A stretch of 12,613 nucleotides of DNA from an uncultured Clostridia bacterium (GCA_944383945.1 CALWRL010000014.1:1-12613); one strand, 5' to 3'; shown: positions 1 through 7,155, numbered from the stretch's first letter. The notes: generated by a model from the sequence alone, not told the origin. Numbers and translations: made by a program.

Positions 1-252
1 GGTTGCACCATTGTAAGCATTTTTTAGTGCCTCTTGCCCACCTTCTTCAAGTTTAGAAAAAGCGGTTATCTCATCAAAATTTTCGCTATTAGGAAAATAA
101 TAATCATCGTTAAATAAAAGTTTAAATTCTTTGTTGCAAATTTCTTCAAAGCTAATCTTTTCATATTCTCCGTTAACCATTGGCGTTGAAAAACCAAGCT
201 TATTTAAAAGCGAATATGAAATTTTGTTTCCCTCACCAACAACAAGTAAAAG
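1..252 (-). pseudogene. Downstream remainder of the ABC transporter permease gene, beyond an in-frame TAA
   Basis: Directly after the TAA that ends the ABC transporter ORF, the same frame continues without a stop for 84 codons to the window edge. It begins LLLVVGEGNKIS and goes on through YSLLNKLGF. In permeases of the MacB type, a stretch rich in V and L followed by acidic/N residues and 'IS' normally lies within the extracytoplasmic domain, just after a 'YDLIYG...P' segment like the one that precedes this stop. I therefore read this as the same gene, broken by one nonsense codon and with no shift of frame. No start codon with a ribosome site is visible just after the stop, so independent translation of this part is unlikely. 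The true 3' end, with the remaining membrane helices, lies outside the window. A sequencing or assembly error remains possible. Confidence 0.75.
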
Positions 253-1614
253 TTATTTAGTAAAAGGGTCACCTTCTTTTTTCTCTGGCATTGAACCGTA
301 AATTAAATCATACTGACTCATAACAAAATCAATGTTATTTAACATAGGATAAAATATGTCGCTTTGCGTTCCGGACAACACACTTGTAGTGTTAGAATTT
401 TTAAACAAATTAATACTATCATCTTCATTTTTAGATAAAACTTTCAATGGAGTAAAATAATTATATTCAATTAAATTTATTTGTTTATTCTCACCTTTTG
501 CCAAGTCATCTTGTTCAAATTTTTTAACGTGTTCAATAAATTCTTTGCTTAAATTATTGAAATGTCCATATTTAATAAATTGAAAAGAAGGATTGTATGG
601 GGAAACACTAGTTTCATCAAATTCTCCAATCTCATCTTCTCCGCCAAACGAAGTAAATGAACTCATATCAACAGAAATTGAAGAAACGGTTAATGGATAA
701 GCTCCAAGCGCATCAGATTGAATTTTGTTTATATAGTTAGTAAAACCATTAGAAATTGCAAGAACAAGAGCAATTCCAACAATGCCAATGCTTCCGGCAA
801 AAGATGTTAAAATTGTCCTACCCTTTTTTGAAAACAAATTTTTTAAAGATAAACTAAGCGCCGTTAAAAAGTTCATTGAAGATTTTTTTGTTTTTTTGTT
901 ATTAACAATAGAATCTTCTTTCTTTTTGTTCCTAGATTTATAAGGCTTAGAATCGTCAACAATTTGGCCGTCTAAAAGTTTTATTATTCTAGTGCTGTAT
1001 TTTTCTGCAATCTCTCCGTTATGGGTAACTATAATTACAAGGCGCTCTTTTGAAATCGATTTGATAAGTTCCATAACTTCATAACTTGTTTTAATGTCAA
1101 GCGCTCCAGTTGGTTCATCTGCAAGTAGAATTTCAGGGTCATTAACAAGCGCTCTTGCAATAGCAACCCTTTGCATTTGTCCACCAGATAGTTGATTAGG
1201 TTTTTTCTTAATAACACTTTCTAACCCAACTCGCTTTAGGGCTTCAATAGCTTTTTGTTGGCGTTCTTTTTTTCCTACTCCAGAAATAGTTAAAGCAAGT
1301 TCAACATTGCCAAGAATAGACAAATGCGGAATTAAATTGTAAGATTGAAAAACAAATCCAATTTTTTTATTTCTATAATTATCCCAATCTCTATCTTTAA
1401 AGTCTTTGGTAGATTTTCCATCAATAATTAAGTCGCCACTAGTATATCTGTCCAATCCACCAATGATATTAAGCATGGTTGTTTTCCCGCAACCAGATGG
1501 GCCCAAAATTGAAACAAATTCATTTTTCCTAAACTCTATGTTAATGTCCCTTAAAGCATCAACTTCATAGGCTTTTCCTATGTACTTTTTTGAAATATTA
1601 GATAATTTCAACAT
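253..1614 (-). CDS. ABC transporter, ATP-binding domain fused to the start of an FtsX/MacB-type permease (prematurely stopped)
   Basis: This 453-residue product has an N-terminal ABC ATPase of the LolD/MacB class: Walker A GPSGCGKT at 38-45, Q-loop Gln90, signature LSGGQ at 142-146, Walker B ILLADE at 162-167 and H-loop His198. A lysine-rich linker (about 225-246) leads to a permease part with a membrane helix at about 268-290. After this comes the beginning of a long extracytoplasmic domain. Intact relatives carry three more membrane helices after that domain; here the frame meets TAA at residue 454 and continues open beyond it. Family members move or expel peptides, lipoproteins or antibiotics, or signal across the envelope; the substrate cannot be told here. 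The start is supported by GGAG about 8 nt upstream of the ATG. The ATPase motifs are intact, so any decay is recent or the stop is an artefact. Confidence 0.88.
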   Translation of the reverse strand: MLKLSNISKKYIGKAYEVDALRDINIEFRKNEFVSILGPSGCGKTTMLNIIGGLDRYTSGDLIIDGKSTKDFKDRDWDNYRNKKIGFVFQSYNLIPHLSILGNVELALTISGVGKKERQQKAIEALKRVGLESVIKKKPNQLSGGQMQRVAIARALVNDPEILLADEPTGALDIKTSYEVMELIKSISKERLVIIVTHNGEIAEKYSTRIIKLLDGQIVDDSKPYKSRNKKKEDSIVNNKKTKKSSMNFLTALSLSLKNLFSKKGRTILTSFAGSIGIVGIALVLAISNGFTNYINKIQSDALGAYPLTVSSISVDMSSFTSFGGEDEIGEFDETSVSPYNPSFQFIKYGHFNNLSKEFIEHVKKFEQDDLAKGENKQINLIEYNYFTPLKVLSKNEDDSINLFKNSNTTSVLSGTQSDIFYPMLNNIDFVMSQYDLIYGSMPEKKEGDPFTK

Positions 1615-1632
1615 ATTCTCTTCTCCAATTAC

Positions 1633-1660
1633 ATTATAATCAAAAAAAATAAAAAGTGAA
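1633..1660 (-). promoter_or_regulatory. Probable promoter of the ABC transporter gene
   Basis: On the minus strand a perfect TATAAT (1633-1638) lies 16 nt after TTCACT (1655-1660, 4 of 6 consensus matches). The -10 box is about 18 nt upstream of the ATG, and the GGAG ribosome site lies between them. The -35 box is weak and the region is very AT-rich, so only the -10 box is convincing. Confidence 0.5.
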
Positions 1661-1730
1661 AGAACTTTTTATTTAATTATTTTTTATTTTTAATTTAATT
1701 TATATTCTCATTTTATATTAATTTCTTAAG

Positions 1731-1764
1731 TTGACAAAGCATTAATTTTATGATATCCTATAAT
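1731..1764 (+). promoter_or_regulatory. Promoter of tRNA-Gly
   Basis: A perfect -35 TTGACA at 1731-1736 precedes the tRNA. At the ideal 17-nt spacing the -10 would be TATCCT (1754-1759). A perfect TATAAT lies slightly further on (1759-1764), but at 22 nt from the -35. Either box places the transcription start just before or at the 5' end of the tRNA (1773). Which -10 is used cannot be decided by eye. Confidence 0.65.
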
Positions 1765-1772
1765 GGTGTGAT

Positions 1773-1846
1773 GCGGGTGTAACTCAATGGCAGAGTTCTA
1801 GCTTCCCAAGCTAGCTACGAGGGTTCGATTCCCTTCACCCGCTCCA
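1773..1846 (+). tRNA. tRNA-Gly (anticodon CCC)
   Basis: This is a complete 74-nt cloverleaf. The acceptor arms GCGGGTG and CACCCGC pair at 7 of 7 positions. The D-arm is ACTC/GAGT. The anticodon stem CTAGC/GCTAG encloses loop TTCCCAA, giving anticodon CCC, which reads GGG. The T-arm GAGGG/CCCTT closes TTCGATT, and CCA is encoded at 1844-1846. A strong promoter precedes it and a rho-independent terminator follows within 10 nt, so it is a single-gene transcription unit. The last 18 nt are repeated downstream (see the repeat entries). Confidence 0.96.
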
Positions 1847-1877
1847 ATTTTTAGCAGGTTAACCCCTGCTTTTTTAG
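1829..1877 (+). repeat. Direct repeat, copy 1 (tRNA-Gly 3' end plus terminator)
   Basis: The block runs from the T-arm of tRNA-Gly through the CCA end and the terminator. It matches 1996-2042 with two substitutions (1851 T/C, 1863 C/T) and a 2-nt difference in the T run. A repeat that begins in a tRNA T-arm and covers the 3' end is the usual shape of a tyrosine-recombinase attachment site, so this may be an att site. This is an inference from shape; no integrase is in the window. Confidence 0.85.
1853..1875 (+). terminator. Rho-independent terminator of tRNA-Gly
   Basis: Stem AGCAGG/CCTGCT with a 6-nt loop is followed directly by a T run. It starts 7 nt after the CCA end of the tRNA. A near-identical copy lies at 2020-2040. 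Confidence 0.85.
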
Positions 1878-1995
1878 TTGCTTGGCTCGTGAACCTCTGT
1901 TCGAATTTCGGTCGCCTTTTCTCTTCGCTCAAATTCTCCCATTCTCTCAGAAAATTCGCTCTCGCTTCTTCGCCCACTGGGCGCGCTCGGCTCTT
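1878..1995. other. GC-richer insert between the two tRNA-Gly 3'-end repeats
   Basis: About 118 bp with roughly half G+C, against well under a third around it. It contains GTTCGAATTTCGG (1909-1921), which looks like a tRNA T-arm, though no full tRNA can be folded from it. On the minus strand one frame is open through the whole insert and into the second repeat copy, ending at TAA 1874-1876, with a highly charged predicted peptide (for example RMGEFERREKATEIRTEV). No ribosome site or promoter was seen for it. It could be a remnant of an integrated element or a dispersed tRNA-linked repeat. Confidence 0.55.
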
Positions 1996-2042
1996 TTCCC
2001 TTCACCCGCTCCAATTTCTAGCAGGTTAATCCCTGCTTTTAG
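1996..2042 (+). repeat. Direct repeat, copy 2 (tRNA-Gly 3' end plus terminator)
   Basis: Second copy of the tRNA-Gly 3' block, 167 bp after the first. It has the last 18 nt of the tRNA including CCA, then a hairpin AGCAGG/CCTGCT (2020-2037) with a short run of four T. The 5' two-thirds of a tRNA is absent here, so it is not a second tRNA gene. It ends in a perfect 14-nt palindrome, CTTTTAGCTAAAAG (2036-2049). Confidence 0.85.
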
Positions 2043-2065
2043 CTAAAAGATTTATAATTAGTTTT

Positions 2066-2866
2066 TCATTCTGCAGAATTTTTTAATTCAAAAAGTTTAC
2101 CATGCATAACCGCTTTTTCAATAATTTTTTCTGTTATTATTTGCCTATCCTTTACTATAACTTCGCCATTTAAACCAAAAATTGTTTTATTACAAATTTT
2201 TCCTAAAGCTCCATCTTTTGTTGTTATTATTTTTTTAGGAATTGCTATTTCAAAGTTGGTTTTTAATTCTTGTTGCCCGTCAATTCTTTTTTCGTTTGAA
2301 AAACTATTTTCATCAAAGTTATTACTAATAATTGGAATAGTTGAAGAAGGTTCTTTCTGTAAAATAGAAACCTTAATTTCAGGAACTGTTGAAAGCATTA
2401 TTTCATTTTTAGGTTTAAACCTTGAAATTTTAACTTTTTTTTCATTAAAATCAAAAAAAACAGCGTCTTTACCAATTTTTGCAAGTGTATTAATTGGAAT
2501 GATAGTTCTCCCCGATGTTTCGAAACTAGAAATTAAAAATTTTTCATCAAAATAAACATCTATAATTTTGCCTAAACTTTCGCCAGATATCGATATTGCT
2601 TCTTTGTTTATAATTTTCTCTAAATTATCAAAATTTATATAAGATGAAAAATTATTATTTTTAACAGTTAAGCAATTAATGCCAAACCCATAAATTTTAT
2701 TAACTGGAACAAAACTGTTGTTAATTTCCGATTCATCATCTAAAAATGTAAATCCTAAAATTTTTTTATGATTTGAACTAATAACAAAATCATTAACAGT
2801 TCCAATGTTTATTCCCTCATAAATAGAATAAATAGGTTTTGATATAATATCAGAAACTTTAAACAT
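2066..2866 (-). CDS. PRC-barrel domain protein
   Basis: This 266-residue protein has no signal peptide or membrane segment. It shows two PRC-barrel-like modules: residues about 1-70 (ISKPIYSIYEGINIGTVNDF, then VPVNKIYGFG) and about 87-148 (SGESLGKIIDVYFDEKF, then IIPINTLAKIGKDAVFF). The pattern 'G..IG.V.D..', a strand containing LGF, then a 'P...I' strand is typical of this fold. A linker of about 60 residues rich in S, N and E leads to a C-terminal module (218-262) with LNGEVIVKDRQIITEKIIEKA and GKLFEL, a tail often seen on clostridial PRC-barrel proteins. PRC-barrels act as small protein- or RNA-binding modules (RimM, YlmC); no specific role can be given. The start is fixed by GGAGG 4 nt before the ATG. 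It is divergent from the SPFH gene and ends 24 nt from the tRNA-derived repeat. Confidence 0.82.
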   Translation of the reverse strand: MFKVSDIISKPIYSIYEGINIGTVNDFVISSNHKKILGFTFLDDESEINNSFVPVNKIYGFGINCLTVKNNNFSSYINFDNLEKIINKEAISISGESLGKIIDVYFDEKFLISSFETSGRTIIPINTLAKIGKDAVFFDFNEKKVKISRFKPKNEIMLSTVPEIKVSILQKEPSSTIPIISNNFDENSFSNEKRIDGQQELKTNFEIAIPKKIITTKDGALGKICNKTIFGLNGEVIVKDRQIITEKIIEKAVMHGKLFELKNSAE

Positions 2867-2891
2867 AGCGCCTCCAAAAGAAAATGTGCCT

Positions 2892-2919
2892 AATTTAATC
2901 TATTTTAAAAAATAATCAA
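2892..2919 (-). promoter_or_regulatory. Possible promoter of the PRC-barrel gene
   Basis: On the minus strand TTGATT (2914-2919) and TAAATT (2892-2897) are separated by 16 nt, about 25 nt upstream of the ATG. Both boxes are 4-5 of 6 consensus. It abuts the inverted repeat at 2919-2940. Confidence 0.4.
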
Positions 2920-2940
2920 TTATGCTTTTGGTTGCATAAT
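2919..2940. promoter_or_regulatory. Inverted repeat in the divergent promoter region (candidate operator)
   Basis: ATTATGC (2919-2925) and GCATAAT (2934-2940) are perfect inverted copies with an 8-nt spacer. The repeat touches the -35 box of the minus-strand promoter and covers the -35 box of the plus-strand promoter. It is therefore placed to affect both genes if a dimeric regulator binds. No regulator gene is adjacent. Confidence 0.45.
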
Positions 2941-2960
2941 TCGAGTTTTTATGCTAATAT
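2932..2960 (+). promoter_or_regulatory. Promoter of the SPFH-domain gene
   Basis: TTGCAT (2932-2937), 17 nt, then TAATAT (2955-2960) preceded by TG (TGCTAATAT, an extended -10). Predicted transcription starts near 2967, giving a leader of about 16 nt that holds only the GGAGG site. Confidence 0.65.
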
Positions 2961-2982
2961 GTTTTCAAAATGGAGGGAGTTT

Positions 2983-3996
2983 ATGTGCTTTTTTAGAAAG
3001 ACAAAATTTGTTAAACCAAACCTTAATATAACCTCAAAAGAAATTGTTGTTTATCAACCTTTTAAAAGAAATAAAATCTTTTTTGGAACTCCTGTTAAAA
3101 TGCCAAGAAATTTTTCATTTGTTATAACATCAAATGGAAAAGTTTTAGATGTTTTAAGTGATGACTTTATAATTTCATTAAAAAAATTGCCAGAAACCAC
3201 CCAATATTTAAAACTTTATAAAGTTAATAAAAAAGGAAAAGGTGTTAAATTTTTTAGTGCGGAAACATATTTTATTAATAAAAATGTTTTTGAAAAATTT
3301 CAGTGGAATAGCGCAGAAATAGAGCTTGAAGACAGAGAATTTGGAGCATACAAAGTAAAAAGTGTTGGAGATGTTAGTTTTAGAGTTTTAAGCCCTAAAA
3401 AACTTATAAAATTTCTTTTAGACCAAATGGGAATAATAAGTGCATCTCAAACACAAAAAGTTATATACAATTTCATAAACGAAAAAATATCAAGAGTTAT
3501 TGAAAAAGAAAATCCAACAGCTAGAAATTTATATCTAAAAAATAATGAATTGTTAAAAATAATTTTCACAAAGCTATCAAATTGGTTAGACGAAATTGGA
3601 ATTGAACTTATGAATTTAAATTTAATTTCAACTAGATTCCCTTCATCAATTTATTCAATTTTATCTTCTTTAAAAGAAAAGCCAGAAAATGTTAAAAGCT
3701 TTGGAAGTGTAAGTTTTGAAGAATGGCAAGAAAAAAATCCAATAAAGGATAAAGCCGAGAAAAAACCAAAATTTGTTACAATAGTTCCATCAGGCAAAAA
3801 AAGCCATTTCTTTAAAGAAAGCATGGCTCCATATTTTTTTGATGATGAAGATGAAAACGAAGAAGAAAATAATATTGAAATAAATCAAGATAAGAAAAAG
3901 AAAAAAGATAAAAAATTTATTTGGAAAAATATAGACCAAATTTCAAAAGAAGAAAATGAAAAAAGAATTGTGAATTTAGATGATAACGAAGATTAA
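2983..3996 (+). CDS. SPFH/Band 7 domain protein, YdjI-like (virion-core-protein-like)
   Basis: 337 residues. Residues about 40-220 follow the YdjI-like SPFH pattern: VITSNGKVLDVL, then YFINKNVFEKFQW, then LEDREFGAYKVKSVGDVSFR, and finally a helix ending in DEIGIELMNLNLISTRFP. In this family 'W....P..L.D.EFG....R..G.....V' and 'GLEL....I' are the conserved marks. Relatives are cytoplasmic or membrane-associated scaffolds linked to envelope stress in Bacillus; the exact role here is unknown. The usual C-terminal zinc ribbon is absent. Instead residues about 287-337 form a charged tail: an acidic run, then a lysine patch, then an acidic end. I chose the ATG at 2983 over a TTG 51 nt upstream because GGAGGG (2972-2977) lies 5 nt before it and the TTG falls inside the promoter. 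The stop overlaps the ftsY stop. Confidence 0.75.
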   Translation: MCFFRKTKFVKPNLNITSKEIVVYQPFKRNKIFFGTPVKMPRNFSFVITSNGKVLDVLSDDFIISLKKLPETTQYLKLYKVNKKGKGVKFFSAETYFINKNVFEKFQWNSAEIELEDREFGAYKVKSVGDVSFRVLSPKKLIKFLLDQMGIISASQTQKVIYNFINEKISRVIEKENPTARNLYLKNNELLKIIFTKLSNWLDEIGIELMNLNLISTRFPSSIYSILSSLKEKPENVKSFGSVSFEEWQEKNPIKDKAEKKPKFVTIVPSGKKSHFFKESMAPYFFDDEDENEEENNIEINQDKKKKKDKKFIWKNIDQISKEENEKRIVNLDDNED

Positions 3997-4904
3997 AATA
4001 AGTTGTCAATAAATTCATTAGAGTCGAACTCTTCAATATCTTCTAAACTCTCACCAACTCCAACATAAAAAACAGGAATTTTAAGAGTTTTAACAATTGA
4101 AACAACAACTCCACCCTTTGCCGTTCCATCAAGTTTTGTTAAAATAATTCCGTCAAGTTTCATAAATTCGTTAAAATGTTCAATTTGACTAATAGCATTT
4201 TGTCCTGTTGTTGCATCAATAACAATTAAATTATATCTATTAGCTTCTGGATATTCTTTATTGATAATTTTATCAATTTTACCAAGTTCTTTCATTAAAT
4301 TTTCTTTTGTGTGAAGACGCCCTGCTGTATCAATTAAAAGAGCGTCTGTTTTTTTTGCTTTTGCGCTTGCAATTCCATCGTAAACAACTGCCCCAGCATC
4401 TGCCCCTTCTGCATGTTTTATTATTCTAACATTTGCCCTATTTGCCCAAAGCGAAAGTTGTTCCGCCGCCGCCGCTCTAAAAGTGTCGGCAGCAACCAAA
4501 CAAACATCTAATTTTTGCTTTTTCAAATTATACGCCAATTTGCCCAAAGATGTTGTTTTCCCAACTCCGTTAACGCCAATAACAGATATAATTGCTGGTG
4601 TTTTAAATAAACAATTGTTAAATTTTGAAGGTTGAATTTCATCAAAAGATTTTTTTAAAATTTCTTTTAATGCTTGCTTAACATCGTTTGCATTTCTTAT
4701 TTTGTTTTTCCTTGCATAAATTCTTAATTCTTCAACAATTTCAATGCTAGCTTTTGCCCCAATATCGCAAGATATTAAAACATCTTCTAATTCTTCAAAA
4801 AAATCTTCATTTAATTCTCCCCCGCTAAGAATTAAATCAAACTTTCTAGAAATTGCCTCTCTTGTTCTCTTTAAAGCTTCTGCTATTTTCTTAAAAAATC
4901 CCAT
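3993..4904 (-). CDS. ftsY: Signal recognition particle receptor FtsY
   Basis: A 303-residue SRP-GTPase that docks the SRP-ribosome complex at the membrane for co-translational insertion. An N domain helical bundle (about 1-95) begins MGFFKKIAEALKRT, an amphipathic membrane-binding start. The G domain has G1 GVNGVGKTT (110-118), G2 DTFRAAAAEQL (140-150), G3 DTAGR (192-196), G4 TKLDG (256-260) and the closing VGVGE (281-285). The long acidic A domain of E. coli FtsY is missing, as is usual in Gram-positives. It starts 12 nt after the pcrA stop. Its AAAGGAG ribosome site begins inside the pcrA stop codon region, so it is very likely co-transcribed with pcrA and perhaps translationally coupled. 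The SRP RNA gene itself is about 4 kb away. Confidence 0.97.
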   Translation of the reverse strand: MGFFKKIAEALKRTREAISRKFDLILSGGELNEDFFEELEDVLISCDIGAKASIEIVEELRIYARKNKIRNANDVKQALKEILKKSFDEIQPSKFNNCLFKTPAIISVIGVNGVGKTTSLGKLAYNLKKQKLDVCLVAADTFRAAAAEQLSLWANRANVRIIKHAEGADAGAVVYDGIASAKAKKTDALLIDTAGRLHTKENLMKELGKIDKIINKEYPEANRYNLIVIDATTGQNAISQIEHFNEFMKLDGIILTKLDGTAKGGVVVSIVKTLKIPVFYVGVGESLEDIEEFDSNEFIDNLF

Positions 4905-4916
4905 ATGTTTTCTCCT

Positions 4917-7148
4917 TTATTCAATTATCTTTAGCGGTGCAATTTCTGCAATTAAGGTTTTAACACCTATCTTTTCAAAATCAATCTCTACAAATTCGTT
5001 TTCAATTTTTATAATTTTACCATTACCAAATTTAGGGTGAGAAACAAGTTGTCCAACATTATAGTTAACTTTATTTTTAGGCTGTTGTTCCAAATACTGT
5101 TCATATTTTGTTTTTTGTTTAAATGGCGTGTAAGAATATTTACTAGAACTAACAGAAACATTTTCAGTTTCATCAAAATAAATTTTAGTATTGTTGCTAT
5201 AAGTTTGCGCTGTGCTTAAAGGTTTGCTTTCAAAATCTTGCGATTTAGAAAAGTTAAGTTCCTTTAAAAATCTAGAATCAATTTGATATTCTCTTCTGCC
5301 ATACAAAAACCTTGTTCTACATCTTGTAAGCATTAAACTTTCTTTTGCTCTTGTAATTGCAACATACATCAATCGCCTTTCTTCTTCCATGTCTTCTTCT
5401 TTGTCGTATGCTCTTGAAATTGGAAAAATTTTTTCTTCAAGCCCAACTATAAAAACATATCTAAATTCAAGCCCCTTAACAGAATGAATTGTTGCAACGG
5501 TAACAACATTGTTAGAATCGTCCATTGTGTCAATATCTGAAACAAGTGTAACACTCTCTAAAAAATCTAGAAGAGTTGCAGAAGGATTGTTTTTTTCAAA
5601 CTCCGAAACTGCAAAAACAAATGTGTTTATGTTAAATTGTCTATCTAAATCTTCTTCACTACCGCTTGAATATGCTTCCTTTATTTTAAATTTATCAATA
5701 ACATTAGAAACAAAAGAAGAAAGCGTTTGTTCTTCAAAGTCTGAAAGCAATGAAATGTATGTTTCCTTAAAGCTTCTAAATTTAGACACAATAGAAGCTC
5801 CCAAATCAAATAATTCTAATTGTAAAACCGCCTCTAAAAGACTGCAATTTTCTTTTTCTGCAATTTCCGAAAGAGTGTTTAATGCGCTAGAGCCAATTCC
5901 TCTTTTAGGGAAATTTATAATTCTTGAAAAAGAAACATCATCTCTCGGATTTAAAAACAACCTTAAATAGGAAATAACATTTTTAATTTCCGCCCTTTCA
6001 TAAAACTTAAATCCACCAAATATTTTATGTGGTATGTTATATGTCAAAAACTTTTCTTCAAAAGGATAAGTTAAGGCATTTAATCTTGTTAAAACTGCAA
6101 AATCGCTATATTTATATCCATAATTGTTAACAAGGTCATAAATTTCCCTCGCAACAATTTCCGCTTCTTCTTTTTCATCATAAACAAGCCTTGCTTCTGG
6201 TTCTTTGCCGCTATCATTTTGCGTCCAAAGAGTTTTTTCAATTCTTTGTTTGTTCTTCTTTATTAACGAGTTTGCCAAATTTAAAATGTTTTTGGTTGAA
6301 CGATAATTTTGTTCCAACTTAAAAACCTTAACATCATTAAAATCTTTTTGAAAATCTGAAATATTAGAGTAATTTGCGCCACGCCAAGTGTATATGCATT
6401 GATCTTCATCTCCAACAACAAAAACATTTTTATACTTTTCTGCCAAAAGCTTAACAAGATCATATTGAATTTTATTTGTGTCTTGAAATTCATCAACCAA
6501 AATATATTTAAATCTATTTTGGTATTTTTCTAAAACGCTTGGACATGTTTTAAACAATTCATATGTTTTGTTTAACAAATCATTAAAGTCGAGTGCATTT
6601 GATTTTTTTAATTGCTCTTGATATAAATAAAAAACTTTTTTAATTTGAGAAAAAATTGAAAGATAGGAATATAGTTTTTCATATTCATCAATAGTTAAAT
6701 TGTTATTTTTTATATTTGAAATATGAAATATTATACTTTTTTTAATATCTTCTTTTTCAATTCCTAAATTAGAAAAAATAGTTTTAAAAATTTTTTCACA
6801 ATCTTGATCAGAATAAATTGTAAAATTTTTAGTGTATTGAGGAAGGCAATCAATATCCGTTCTTAATATTCTAGCGCACATTGAATGAAAGGTTGAAATC
6901 CAAACACTAGCTCCGCTTTCAATCATTTTAGCACATCGCTCTTTCATTTCATTTGCTGCTTTATTTGTAAAAGTTATTGCCAAAATGTTATAAGGCGAAA
7001 CTTTTTTTTCTTTTATTATATATGCAATTCTATGAGTTAAAAGGCGTGTTTTTCCGCTTCCTGCTCCAGCAGTAACCAAAACAGGCCCCTCTGTTTGCAA
7101 AAGAGCTTCTTGTTGTTTTTCGTTTAAATTACTAAATATATTTTCCAC
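4917..7148 (-). CDS. pcrA: ATP-dependent DNA helicase PcrA (UvrD/Rep family, SF1A)
   Basis: 743 residues, the normal PcrA length. It is a 3'-5' helicase for repair, rolling-circle replication and clearing RNA polymerase or RecA from DNA. Motifs in order: Q-motif LNEKQQEAL (8-16), Walker A AGAGSGKT (27-34), Ia TFTNKAANEM (59-68), II VDEFQD (218-223), III VVGDEDQCIYTWRGA (244-258), IV NYRST (281-285), V TIHSVKGLEF and VI YVAITRAKE. The C-terminus (VGQLVSHPKFGNGKIIKIEN and following) is the Tudor-like domain that contacts RNA polymerase. The start is GTG at 7148. No ribosome site precedes it, and an extended -10 promoter ends only 7 nt before it, so the mRNA may be leaderless. The GTG is nonetheless well placed, because MENIFSNLNEKQ fits the family N-terminus. 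It forms an operon with ftsY downstream. Confidence 0.96.
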   Translation of the reverse strand: MENIFSNLNEKQQEALLQTEGPVLVTAGAGSGKTRLLTHRIAYIIKEKKVSPYNILAITFTNKAANEMKERCAKMIESGASVWISTFHSMCARILRTDIDCLPQYTKNFTIYSDQDCEKIFKTIFSNLGIEKEDIKKSIIFHISNIKNNNLTIDEYEKLYSYLSIFSQIKKVFYLYQEQLKKSNALDFNDLLNKTYELFKTCPSVLEKYQNRFKYILVDEFQDTNKIQYDLVKLLAEKYKNVFVVGDEDQCIYTWRGANYSNISDFQKDFNDVKVFKLEQNYRSTKNILNLANSLIKKNKQRIEKTLWTQNDSGKEPEARLVYDEKEEAEIVAREIYDLVNNYGYKYSDFAVLTRLNALTYPFEEKFLTYNIPHKIFGGFKFYERAEIKNVISYLRLFLNPRDDVSFSRIINFPKRGIGSSALNTLSEIAEKENCSLLEAVLQLELFDLGASIVSKFRSFKETYISLLSDFEEQTLSSFVSNVIDKFKIKEAYSSGSEEDLDRQFNINTFVFAVSEFEKNNPSATLLDFLESVTLVSDIDTMDDSNNVVTVATIHSVKGLEFRYVFIVGLEEKIFPISRAYDKEEDMEEERRLMYVAITRAKESLMLTRCRTRFLYGRREYQIDSRFLKELNFSKSQDFESKPLSTAQTYSNNTKIYFDETENVSVSSSKYSYTPFKQKTKYEQYLEQQPKNKVNYNVGQLVSHPKFGNGKIIKIENEFVEIDFEKIGVKTLIAEIAPLKIIE

Positions 7149-7155
7149 AAGATAG

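Noticed and set aside
253..255. Stop-codon recoding (TAA read as an amino acid) in the ABC transporter
   Set aside because: TAA properly ends ftsY, pcrA, the SPFH gene, the topoisomerase gene and others here. No structure suggesting programmed read-through is visible.
1996..2042. A second tRNA-Gly gene
   Set aside because: Only the 3' quarter of the tRNA is present; there is no D-arm, anticodon arm or 5' acceptor strand.
2932..2982. TTG start giving a 354-residue SPFH protein
   Set aside because: The TTG is part of the -35 box and lies before the predicted transcription start. The ATG at 2983 has an ideal GGAGG site and the upstream residues do not look like the family.
5509..5970. Plus-strand ORF of 153 codons inside pcrA
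   Set aside because: It is the antisense frame of a clear PcrA coding sequence, lacks a ribosome site, and its composition mirrors pcrA codon bias.
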